A stretch of DNA of 5,533 bases from NCBI GenBank assembly GCA_018623655.1, contig JAAZVG010000107.1:1-5533 (forward strand), given 5' to 3'. Origin of the DNA: Flavobacteriaceae bacterium (GTDB taxonomy: Bacteria; Bacteroidota; Bacteroidia; Flavobacteriales; Flavobacteriaceae). Under the pieces are notes generated by a model. The model ran no database searches and was not told where the DNA came from. It saw only the letters and a list, made by a program, of their open reading frames with translations. Position numbers and translations under genes: made by a program. Positions 1 to 5,533 of this stretch are shown one piece after another. Each line of letters starts with the position of its first letter. The stretch's first letter is position 1.

Positions 1-515
1 ACAACTTCTATTTCCCTATTTACCTCAAACATATTGTAGGTAGTTTCTTTAAGATTTTCAGAAACTGCCGTTACAATGTCTGACTTATTGATACTAAAGT
101 TTACCGCTGTTTTATAAAAAGGGTGGCTACCTACAAGAGTGATATCTGTTCCGTGAAGGGTGGTAACCATAGGAATAATGATTCCTTCTTCCTTAAGCAT
201 TTTTTTAGCCATATACCCAGCGTACGCGTGGGGTATCGCATAATGAACGTGAAGCACCTCTATTTTATAAGCTTTTATAGTATCAACTAGCTTACTTGAA
301 AGTGCCAAATCATACGGTTGATGTTTGAATAACGGATATTCAGGAACATCTACTTCATGATAATAGATATTCTTTTCTAGAAGAGCTAGGCGCACAGGTT
401 GACTGTAGGTAATAAAATGCACCTCGTGTCCGGCTCGAGCCAGTGCCATTCCAAGCTCTGTAGCGACTACTCCACTTCCACCAAAGGTGGGATAACATAC
501 CATTGCAATTCTCAC
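1..515 (-). CDS. bshA: N-acetyl-alpha-D-glucosaminyl L-malate synthase BshA (3' end outside window)
   Basis: GT-B fold, GT4-family glycosyltransferase. In the family it transfers GlcNAc from UDP-GlcNAc to L-malate, the first step of bacillithiol synthesis in the cytosol. Translating the minus strand gives 171 codons plus two bases before the window edge, a little under half of the usual length of about 380 residues, so only the N-terminal acceptor-side Rossmann domain is present. Visible signatures are the glycine-rich loop CYPTFGGSG (residues 7-15), ATELG (18-22), HFITYSQP (33-40), HVHYAIPHA (89-97) and TTLHGTDIT (118-126), all closely matching my memory of Bacillus BshA. The start is a GTG at 515-513. 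A TAA lies in frame four codons upstream, so the reading frame cannot extend further; the only close alternative is the ATG at codon 5 (503-501), which would cut into the first beta strand. No clear Shine-Dalgarno is seen. It follows the GH3 fusion gene after 33 bases. Confidence 0.93.
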   Translation of the reverse strand, partial: MRIAMVCYPTFGGSGVVATELGMALARAGHEVHFITYSQPVRLALLEKNIYYHEVDVPEYPLFKHQPYDLALSSKLVDTIKAYKIEVLHVHYAIPHAYAGYMAKKMLKEEGIIIPMVTTLHGTDITLVGSHPFYKTAVNFSINKSDIVTAVSENLKETTYNMFEVNREIEV

Positions 516-529
516 AGCTCGATTTTAAT

Positions 530-537
530 CAAATATA
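530..537 (-). promoter_or_regulatory. possible Bacteroidota -7 promoter box ahead of bshA
   Basis: The minus strand reads TATATTTG here, an exact match to the TAnnTTTG -7 element known for the Bacteroidota primary sigma factor. It lies in the 33-base gap between the GH3 fusion stop and the bshA GTG, ending 14 bases before the start codon, which would leave a leader of only about 8-10 bases. A convincing TTTG-type -33 element is not visible at the expected distance, where the sequence is still the coding end of the upstream gene. An eight-base match in AT-rich DNA can easily occur by chance. Confidence 0.25.
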
Positions 538-548
538 ATGCCATAACA

Positions 549-3446
549 CTAAAGCAGCGATTCGTAAATCGCTCTTTGAATCTCAGTACGCATGTTAGTC
601 TTGCCAAGAAGATTGCGATCCATACTGGGATAGGTTCGGTTCGAAAGAAAAACATACACTAGCTCTGTCTCTGGGTCTGCCCATACATAGGTGCCAGTAA
701 AACCGAGATGACCAAATGATTTCGAAGAAACACAACCACAGGTAGAGCCTTCACCTTCTAACTGTGGCTTATCAAATCCAACACCCCTCCGGTTTCCTTG
801 GTGACAATAATAACATGTATTAAATCTTCTTATTGTAGAATTTTTTAAAAATCGCTTCCCACCATAAGAGCCGCCTTGAAGGTACATTTGCATGAGTTTG
901 GTAAGGTCGTTCGCGTTACTAAAAACACCTGCATGACCTGCTACCCCTCCCATCATAGCTGCACCCATGTCATGCACATGCCCTTGAAGTAAATCATGTC
1001 GAAAATAGGTATCGAATTCTGAAGGTGCAATTATCTCTTTTTTAACATTTTGAAGTGGATTATATGAAGTAAAACTTAATCCTAATGGGCGATAAAGAAA
1101 TGTTTCTATTTCCTTATCAAAAGCACCATATTGATTAGTGAAATGCCAAAAAATAAGATAATATGGCAAATCACTGTAACGGTACTTTTTAGACTCCAAA
1201 CTTGACTCCTTAATACGGCGAAACATTTCTTTTGGATAATCTGATTTGAGAAATAAAGACTCACTTACTTCGATGTCGAAATCTTTGCTTCTTTGAGCAG
1301 CATAAAATTGAGGTGATGGACGATTCTTTTTATCTAAGGTTTCTTTATAAAAAGGGATCCAGGCAGGTAATCTGCCATTATGTGAAAGAGCAGCAATCAA
1401 TGAGGTTTGACCTATCGCTGTACCTTCTAATTCTTTAAACCAATACGAAAAACGGTCTCCAAGACTAATTTCACCTTTTTCTTGGGCGCGCATAACTAGC
1501 GGGAGACTCGCAGCAATTTTTGTGATTGACGCTATATCATAACGAGTATCCCAATCAATTACTTCTTTTTTTTTATAAGTCTGATACCCAAAATTACGCT
1601 CGTACACCACCTTTCCTTTTCTTGCAACCATTAACTGACCTCCTGGCGCCATCTCGTTATCTACCACCCTTTGGATAAGCCGATCTACTTTTTTAAGTTT
1701 TTCACTCGACAGACCCACTCTTTCAGGAACTTTTGAATAAGAAATTAGCTTTTTAGCTGGGTATTCAATACCCATACCTACCCTAAATCGCTCATTTACC
1801 GTTACAGGCAACTTTCCCTTTACCTCGATAGCTCCAAAAATGGCTTGCGCTGCTGCACTTCGCGACTCAGATGTGTTTTGATATCCGACCAATATGGATG
1901 CCTTGGTCTCATCCAAAGCCTCTAATGCATAGGGACTTCCCAAATGCGCAATAATTATTGGAATATTAAATGATTCTAATTGATCAAGATTCTGTATGAA
2001 GTCTTCGGAGAATACCGTCTTTTTCCAAGGAGTACTCGTATCAGGCAAATGACCTAAAATAATCGCATCATAATTCTCTCGCTTAATTTGCTCAAGGTTC
2101 GATAGAGAGGCCTTTTCTACAGCGGCGTATCGAGCTAAAGATTCGTAGAACAATTGGTCATCTACTGAATTAGAAGATAGATACAAATACCGATTTGCAA
2201 TCGAAAGTGGAAGATGTTTCTGATCATCAATTATCGTGATAGCCGACTCATAAACTTGCTCCCTGAGCATCAAGTCTTCAGGTGTTTCTAGGGCTTCTTT
2301 AAGTCCTTCCAACGAAGGCAATTTCATTTTATTCAGTCCGAAAAGATACTTGGCCTTGAGTATTTTCTTTACCGACTGCTCTAATCTTTCCTGCAAATGC
2401 GTAGAGTTCTTTATTTTATCCAACATTATCGATACTGTCGATTCTACATCGAGTGGATACAGGATGATATCCACTCCTGCTTCAAATGCTTTCAGGCCTA
2501 CTTCATTGGGATTAATACCCTCACTTACTCCTCTCATATTTAAGGCATCTGTTATCACCAAACCATCAAAACCTAATTGTTCTTGAAGAAGTTCGGTAAT
2601 TATATATCTAGAAATAGATGCTGGTTCATTTATAGATGCTTCTAGTTTAGGAAGTGCTAAATGTCCAACCATAACCGTGTGGACCCCAGAGTCAATCATT
2701 CGTTTGAAAGGAACCAATTGTAAGGTATCTAATTGCTTTCGATCTGCAGTAACCACTGGTAGTGAGTAGTGCGAATCCGCAGCGGTATCTCCATGGCCTG
2801 GAAAATGTTTGATTGAGCCCATAACCCCTTGACTCCACATTCCTTCATAAAATTTTGATGCTAGAGCAGTTACCACTTTAGGATCTTCGCCAAAAGAACG
2901 ATTTCCGATAATTGGATTAAGCGGATTGGTGTTTAAATCTACCGCAGGAGCATAATTAATATGAATCCCAACGCGCTTATTATGAGCCCCTATTCGCGCT
3001 CCTACCCTCTTAATTAGCTCAGAATCACGCGTGGCACCTAAAGTCATGTTCCAAGGAAATGCAAAGGATGGTTTTAATCGCATATTAAGCCCCCATTCCG
3101 CATCCATCGTCATTAGTAACGGTATTTTTGCACGCTTTTGATATCGATGAGTAAGCTCTAATTGTCGCTTTGGACTACCTACTGAAAACAATAATCCGCC
3201 GATATGCAGGTTATTTATTAACGACTCTATTCGCTTAGGTTCATCTTCTGAAGGTTTAGAGTCAGTAAAAACAATTATGAGTTGCCCAACCTTTTCTTCT
3301 AGGGTCATCTGAGCATAAATACTATCGACCCAAACCATTTGCTGGTTTAGACTCTCTGCATCTAATGCGCTAGAATTTAATACCTGAGAATAGCTGTGGA
3401 AGGAGTTTAAGATGACTAAAAACAGCCAGAAGTGTTTATTGATCAT
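549..3446 (-). CDS. exported GH3 beta-N-acetylglucosaminidase (NagZ-like) fused to a beta-lactamase-fold serine hydrolase (AmiE-like)
   Basis: A 965-residue, two-enzyme protein. Residues 1-21 form a signal peptide. Residues about 40-370 are a GH3 N-terminal TIM barrel: KHFPGHGDTAADSH (213-226) is the NagZ-type loop whose Asp224/His226 pair replaces the usual acid/base, and D300 in VITDALNM is the expected nucleophile. Residues about 400-560 resemble the GH3 C-terminal alpha/beta domain. Residues about 575-965 are a class-C-beta-lactamase/S12-like domain with S640-x-x-K643 (ASITK), Y757-S-D759 in place of Y-x-N, and H913-L-G915 in place of K-T-G. By family, the first half removes non-reducing GlcNAc from muropeptides. 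The second half could be an amidase, as in B. subtilis AmiE, which has the same fold and works with NagZ; an esterase or peptidase is possible. It probably acts in the periplasm. The ATG at 3446 has an in-frame TAA four codons upstream and begins the signal peptide. Domain calls are firm; substrates are inferred. Confidence 0.92.
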   Translation of the reverse strand: MINKHFWLFLVILNSFHSYSQVLNSSALDAESLNQQMVWVDSIYAQMTLEEKVGQLIIVFTDSKPSEDEPKRIESLINNLHIGGLLFSVGSPKRQLELTHRYQKRAKIPLLMTMDAEWGLNMRLKPSFAFPWNMTLGATRDSELIKRVGARIGAHNKRVGIHINYAPAVDLNTNPLNPIIGNRSFGEDPKVVTALASKFYEGMWSQGVMGSIKHFPGHGDTAADSHYSLPVVTADRKQLDTLQLVPFKRMIDSGVHTVMVGHLALPKLEASINEPASISRYIITELLQEQLGFDGLVITDALNMRGVSEGINPNEVGLKAFEAGVDIILYPLDVESTVSIMLDKIKNSTHLQERLEQSVKKILKAKYLFGLNKMKLPSLEGLKEALETPEDLMLREQVYESAITIIDDQKHLPLSIANRYLYLSSNSVDDQLFYESLARYAAVEKASLSNLEQIKRENYDAIILGHLPDTSTPWKKTVFSEDFIQNLDQLESFNIPIIIAHLGSPYALEALDETKASILVGYQNTSESRSAAAQAIFGAIEVKGKLPVTVNERFRVGMGIEYPAKKLISYSKVPERVGLSSEKLKKVDRLIQRVVDNEMAPGGQLMVARKGKVVYERNFGYQTYKKKEVIDWDTRYDIASITKIAASLPLVMRAQEKGEISLGDRFSYWFKELEGTAIGQTSLIAALSHNGRLPAWIPFYKETLDKKNRPSPQFYAAQRSKDFDIEVSESLFLKSDYPKEMFRRIKESSLESKKYRYSDLPYYLIFWHFTNQYGAFDKEIETFLYRPLGLSFTSYNPLQNVKKEIIAPSEFDTYFRHDLLQGHVHDMGAAMMGGVAGHAGVFSNANDLTKLMQMYLQGGSYGGKRFLKNSTIRRFNTCYYCHQGNRRGVGFDKPQLEGEGSTCGCVSSKSFGHLGFTGTYVWADPETELVYVFLSNRTYPSMDRNLLGKTNMRTEIQRAIYESLL
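3384..3446 (-). other. signal peptide of the GH3/serine-hydrolase fusion
   Basis: Residues 1-21 (MINKHFWLFLVILNSFHSYSQ) have a short basic start (K4, H5), a hydrophobic core FWLFLVIL, and an S-Y-S/Q type end common at Bacteroidota signal peptidase I sites. No lipobox cysteine is present, so the protein is probably not a lipoprotein. The exact cleavage point (after residue 20 or 21) is a guess. It implies export, unlike cytosolic NagZ of E. coli. Confidence 0.8.
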
Positions 3447-3455
3447 TGAGTTAAA

Positions 3456-3938
3456 TTACAAAAAACGAGAATGCCAGCTATCACTTGCCGATACTTCCCA
3501 ATGAGTCTCAAACTCACCTTTATTATCCACAAGATTATTGAAGACTATAGTATTCGCTGAAACAGCCTTATCCTTAACCATTTTTCTAAATTCTGATAAA
3601 GATTTATAGGCCAAATACTCACCTTGCTTAAAGGTAACATTCATTTTATCGAGTAAAGTGACATCAAACTCCTTCTCAAGTTCTTGAATAAAACGAACTG
3701 AATCATCTATAGAACAGCCTGAAACCTTCTGAGTATCCTGATCAACTCCCAAAACAATAAATCGTCGATAAGGTAGTGTGTAAGCCGCTTTTAATGGTAT
3801 ACCATGAGCTGACCACTTAGCTATAAAGTGATCTAAACTGGGGACTAATCGCTCCATCTCTTCTTCAGAAAATGGACGATTAGATTGATAAATCCAAATT
3901 CTAGACTGATCAGGAAGTTCTTCAAAACGAATTTTCAT
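3456..3938 (-). CDS. conserved Bacteroidota protein of unknown function, 160 aa (often misnamed 'ABC transporter ATPase')
   Basis: I recognise this family from many Bacteroidota genomes, where it is commonly labelled 'ABC transporter ATPase'. The sequence does not support that label: there is no Walker A, LSGGQ signature or Walker B motif, and 160 residues is too short for a nucleotide-binding domain. Segments that look strongly conserved from memory of homologues are SRIWIYQSNR (12-21), KWSAHG (41-46), SGCSIDDSV (73-81, holding the only cysteine, C75), LLDKMNVTF (95-103), VFNNLV (132-137) and the extreme C-terminus DSWHSRFL (153-160). There is no signal peptide or membrane segment, so it is probably cytosolic. 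It starts 11 bases after the CCG-protein stop with a clear Shine-Dalgarno and ends 9 bases before the GH3 fusion, so it should be co-transcribed with both. Function is unknown; a role linked to the Fe-S pair is only suggested by position. Confidence 0.85.
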   Translation of the reverse strand: MKIRFEELPDQSRIWIYQSNRPFSEEEMERLVPSLDHFIAKWSAHGIPLKAAYTLPYRRFIVLGVDQDTQKVSGCSIDDSVRFIQELEKEFDVTLLDKMNVTFKQGEYLAYKSLSEFRKMVKDKAVSANTIVFNNLVDNKGEFETHWEVSASDSWHSRFL

Positions 3939-3944
3939 ACTAAT

Positions 3945-3950
3945 TCCTCT
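3945..3950 (-). promoter_or_regulatory. Shine-Dalgarno of the 160-aa gene
   Basis: The minus strand reads AGAGGA, followed by six bases and the ATG at 3938. Its first A is also the last base of the TAA ending the CCG-protein gene. It is the only strong Shine-Dalgarno seen at a gene start in this window, and it fixes the start of the 160-residue protein. Confidence 0.6.
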
Positions 3951-4738
3951 TATAAATCTGAAGCTTCTACAATAAGCTGAGCTAAATCCTTAACCTCTAC
4001 TGACGAATCTGTAGCAGTAGTACCATCATTTAACATTATATTACAGAAGGGACAAGCAGCAGCAACAATAGATGCTCCACTCCCTTTCACTTCTTCTGAA
4101 CGCTCGTGGTTAATTTCTTTTTTTCCTGGCTCTGATTCCTTAAACATTTGAGCTCCGCCAGCGCCACAACAAAGTGCATTTTTCTTACAACGCTTCATTT
4201 CGACGATCTCAGCTTCTAACTTTTTGATGATTTCTCTTGGAGCTTCATAGATATCATTAGCCCTTCCTAAATAACAGGGGTCATGATAGGTAATCTTTTT
4301 ACCTTTAAAACTCCCGCCCTCAACCCTAATAAGGTTTTTTTCTAACAACTGTTTTAAAAATTGAGTGTGATGAAGCACTTCGTAGTTTCCGCCCAACGAA
4401 GGATATTCATTTTTAATTGTATTAAAACAATGCGGACAAGTAGTGACGACTTTTCTTACCCCATAAGCATTCATAGTTTCGATATTAGACAAAGCCTGCA
4501 TCTGAAAAAGAAAATCGTTACCTGCTCGTTTTGCAGGATCTCCTGTACACGTTTCCTCTTTACCAAGAACAGCAAAAGATATATTGGCGCTGTTCAAGAG
4601 CCTAACAAAGGCTTTGGTTACTTGCTGAGCACGTTGATCAAAACTTCCTGCGCATCCGACAAAAAACAACACCTCAGGCATTTTACCTTCGGAGGCGTAT
4701 TCTGACATGGTTTTAACAGTTAAGACGGGTCTATCCAT
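3950..4738 (-). CDS. CCG-domain (Fe-S)-binding oxidoreductase subunit, HdrB/HdrD/GlcF-like
   Basis: A 262-residue soluble protein made of two cysteine-rich CCG domains, the module that binds Fe-S clusters in heterodisulfide reductase HdrB/HdrD, GlcF, GlpC and LutA. Domain 1 (about 22-110) has C29 in FFVGCAGS, C64 in ETCTGDPAKRAGN and C101/C104 in CPHCFNT; the CCG triplet is here CTG, so one ligand cysteine is replaced by T65. Domain 2 (about 148-235) is complete: C155 in HDPCYLGR, C190-C191-G in CCGAGG, and C229/C232 in CPFC. Spacing in both domains fits the family pattern of roughly 31-39 residues to CCG and 35-36 to CxxC. No signal peptide or membrane segment is seen, so it should dock on the cytosolic face of the membrane partner encoded just upstream, whose gene it overlaps by 19 bases. 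The electron donor or acceptor is unknown. The ATG at 4738 is preferred; M11 is an alternative start. Confidence 0.92.
   Translation of the reverse strand: MDRPVLTVKTMSEYASEGKMPEVLFFVGCAGSFDQRAQQVTKAFVRLLNSANISFAVLGKEETCTGDPAKRAGNDFLFQMQALSNIETMNAYGVRKVVTTCPHCFNTIKNEYPSLGGNYEVLHHTQFLKQLLEKNLIRVEGGSFKGKKITYHDPCYLGRANDIYEAPREIIKKLEAEIVEMKRCKKNALCCGAGGAQMFKESEPGKKEINHERSEEVKGSGASIVAAACPFCNIMLNDGTTATDSSVEVKDLAQLIVEASDL
4720..4738 (-). other. 19-base overlap of the two Fe-S genes
   Basis: The ATG of the CCG-domain gene (4738-4736) lies before the TAA (4722-4720) of the membrane Fe-S gene, in a different frame. There is no obvious Shine-Dalgarno ahead of this ATG, so start by ribosomes finishing the upstream gene is likely. 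This is expected for subunits made in fixed proportion. Confidence 0.75.
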
Positions 4739-5533
4739 TTTAAACGATCTTCATTATTAAAAGGCCATGGAGCTCCATTATTTTCAATATTAGTCATCAT
4801 TGAATTTAGTTCTGAAGGAGACGAAGCCTCTTCCATTGTTATATATTGACGCATCGATAATATGACTGACATTGGGCTAATTCCAATAGGACATTCCTCA
4901 ACACATGCATTACAAGTGGTACACGCCCAAAGCTCTTCACGAGATATATACTTATCAAGTAAAAAGTGCTCCTTCACCGCACCACTCTTTTCAATTAAAT
5001 CAGTAGCACGATCTCTCGTATCCATCATTATTTTGCGAGGGGATAATAATTTTCCTGTTTGATTCGCCGGACACGCAGCTGTACATCGACCACATTCGGT
5101 ACATGAAAAAGCTCCTAGAAGTTGTAAAGCCGATAAATTCGTTACATCCTTAGCCCCAAAAGACACCTCTTCAGAGGAAACTGGATCGGCAGGAAGCCCT
5201 AACATCAATTTAACCTCTGCAGTCACAACCTCATTATTATGCATTTTACCCTTTGGTTCAAGAGAAGAATAGAAGGTATGGGGAAAGGCTAATAGAATAT
5301 GTAAGTGTTTTGAATAATACAGATAATTGAGAAAAAATAGAATACCAATGATATGTAACCACCAAGCAGAGCGTTCAATGATCACAAGGGAATCAATCGA
5401 AAACTGACTCATAAAAGGTTCTAAAGATGCACTTACTGGAAATACGCCAGCTAACGGATAAGCTTCGTAACCTTTGAGCTGAAGCGCATAATCAGCAGCA
5501 TTCATTGTAAGTAACAACACCATCAACACGAAT
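4720..5533 (-). CDS. membrane-bound 4Fe-4S dicluster oxidoreductase with cytochrome-b-like segment (5' end outside window)
   Basis: The reading frame stays open to the right edge, so the N-terminus is missing; the GTG at 5529 and nearby ATGs are internal. Numbering from that GTG codon as 1, residues 1-9 look like the tail of a membrane helix and about 47-71 are another (LVIIERSAWWLHIIGILFFL). H59, H75, H77 and H84 near this helix are candidates for haem b ligation, as in NarI/HdrE/DsrM-type proteins. The soluble part has two ferredoxin-like 4Fe-4S sites: C143, C146, C149 and C153 (CTECGRCTAACP), then C203, C206, C209 and C213 (CTTCNACVEECP). Homologues I recall are about 430-450 residues, so roughly 170 are outside the window. 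It probably passes electrons between the menaquinone pool and the CCG-domain protein encoded immediately downstream. The arrangement equals HdrE plus the N-terminal half of HdrD in one chain. The natural substrate is unknown. Confidence 0.9.
   Translation of the reverse strand, partial: FVLMVLLLTMNAADYALQLKGYEAYPLAGVFPVSASLEPFMSQFSIDSLVIIERSAWWLHIIGILFFLNYLYYSKHLHILLAFPHTFYSSLEPKGKMHNNEVVTAEVKLMLGLPADPVSSEEVSFGAKDVTNLSALQLLGAFSCTECGRCTAACPANQTGKLLSPRKIMMDTRDRATDLIEKSGAVKEHFLLDKYISREELWACTTCNACVEECPIGISPMSVILSMRQYITMEEASSPSELNSMMTNIENNGAPWPFNNEDRLKWIDPS

Noticed and set aside
399..662. 87-aa plus-strand open frame across the bshA/GH3 junction
   Set aside because: It is antisense to the conserved starts of bshA and the conserved end of the GH3 fusion and resembles no protein I know; a reading-frame shadow.
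2350..2586. 78-aa plus-strand open frame
   Set aside because: It lies wholly antisense to the conserved GH3 barrel, including the nucleophile region; no start signal or recognisable motif.
3447..3458. Stop of the 160-aa gene in frame with the GH3 start, suggesting programmed read-through
   Set aside because: The TAA is followed by nine bases and an ATG in the same frame, but the downstream protein begins with a good signal peptide, which would be useless in the middle of a fusion.
4361..4705. 114-aa plus-strand open frame
   Set aside because: It is antisense to the first CCG domain; its residues mirror the conserved opposite strand and show no domain.
4767..4778. Perfect 12-base palindrome ATGGAGCTCCAT
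   Set aside because: It sits inside conserved coding sequence of the membrane Fe-S protein (GAPW segment), has no loop or T-run, and a single such palindrome is plausible by chance.
4862..5062. 66-aa plus-strand open frame
   Set aside because: It is antisense to the second 4Fe-4S site region; no start signal or domain.
3950..5533. Lactate-utilisation LutAB pair
   Set aside because: LutA-like CCG domains are present, but the partner has a membrane cytochrome-like segment that LutB lacks, and no LutC-like gene is visible downstream.

Overview
The window reads as a compact, one-directional gene block from a Bacteroidota chromosome, most likely a marine Cytophagia- or Flavobacteriia-type organism. 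The evidence is protein content: a BshA-type glycosyltransferase, an exported GH3/serine-hydrolase fusion, a 160-residue family I know only from Bacteroidota, and a split pair of Fe-S proteins typical of that phylum. Shine-Dalgarno signals are mostly missing and the DNA is AT-leaning, which fits. The genus cannot be fixed from this sequence.

All five genes lie on the minus strand, so the transcription order runs from the right edge to the left. (1) 5533-4720, 5'-truncated: a membrane protein joining a cytochrome-b-like membrane part to two 4Fe-4S centres. (2) 4738-3950: a soluble protein with two cysteine-rich (CCG) domains, overlapping gene 1 by 19 bases. (3) 3938-3456: a conserved 160-residue protein of unknown function. 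(4) 3446-549: a 965-residue exported protein fusing a NagZ-like GH3 glycosidase to a class-C-beta-lactamase-like serine hydrolase. (5) 515-1, 3'-truncated: bshA, the first step of bacillithiol synthesis, with a GTG start. Gaps are -19, 11, 9 and 33 bases, so genes 1-4 look like one operon. Gene 5 may be co-transcribed or may have its own weak promoter in the 33-base gap. There is no RNA gene, mobile element, CRISPR array or convincing terminator, and no stretch over 300 bases without a gene.

Genes 1 and 2 together resemble a rearranged membrane-bound heterodisulfide reductase (HdrDE-like): quinol-facing haem b part, two 4Fe-4S relays, then the cysteine-rich catalytic-type domains. Gene 4 looks like a one-chain peptidoglycan-scavenging enzyme combining the jobs of NagZ and AmiE of Bacillus subtilis. 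The most interesting idea is that an HdrDE-like thiol/disulfide module sits in the same gene block as the first gene of bacillithiol synthesis. This is inference only. The gene order may simply be a conserved Bacteroidota housekeeping arrangement.
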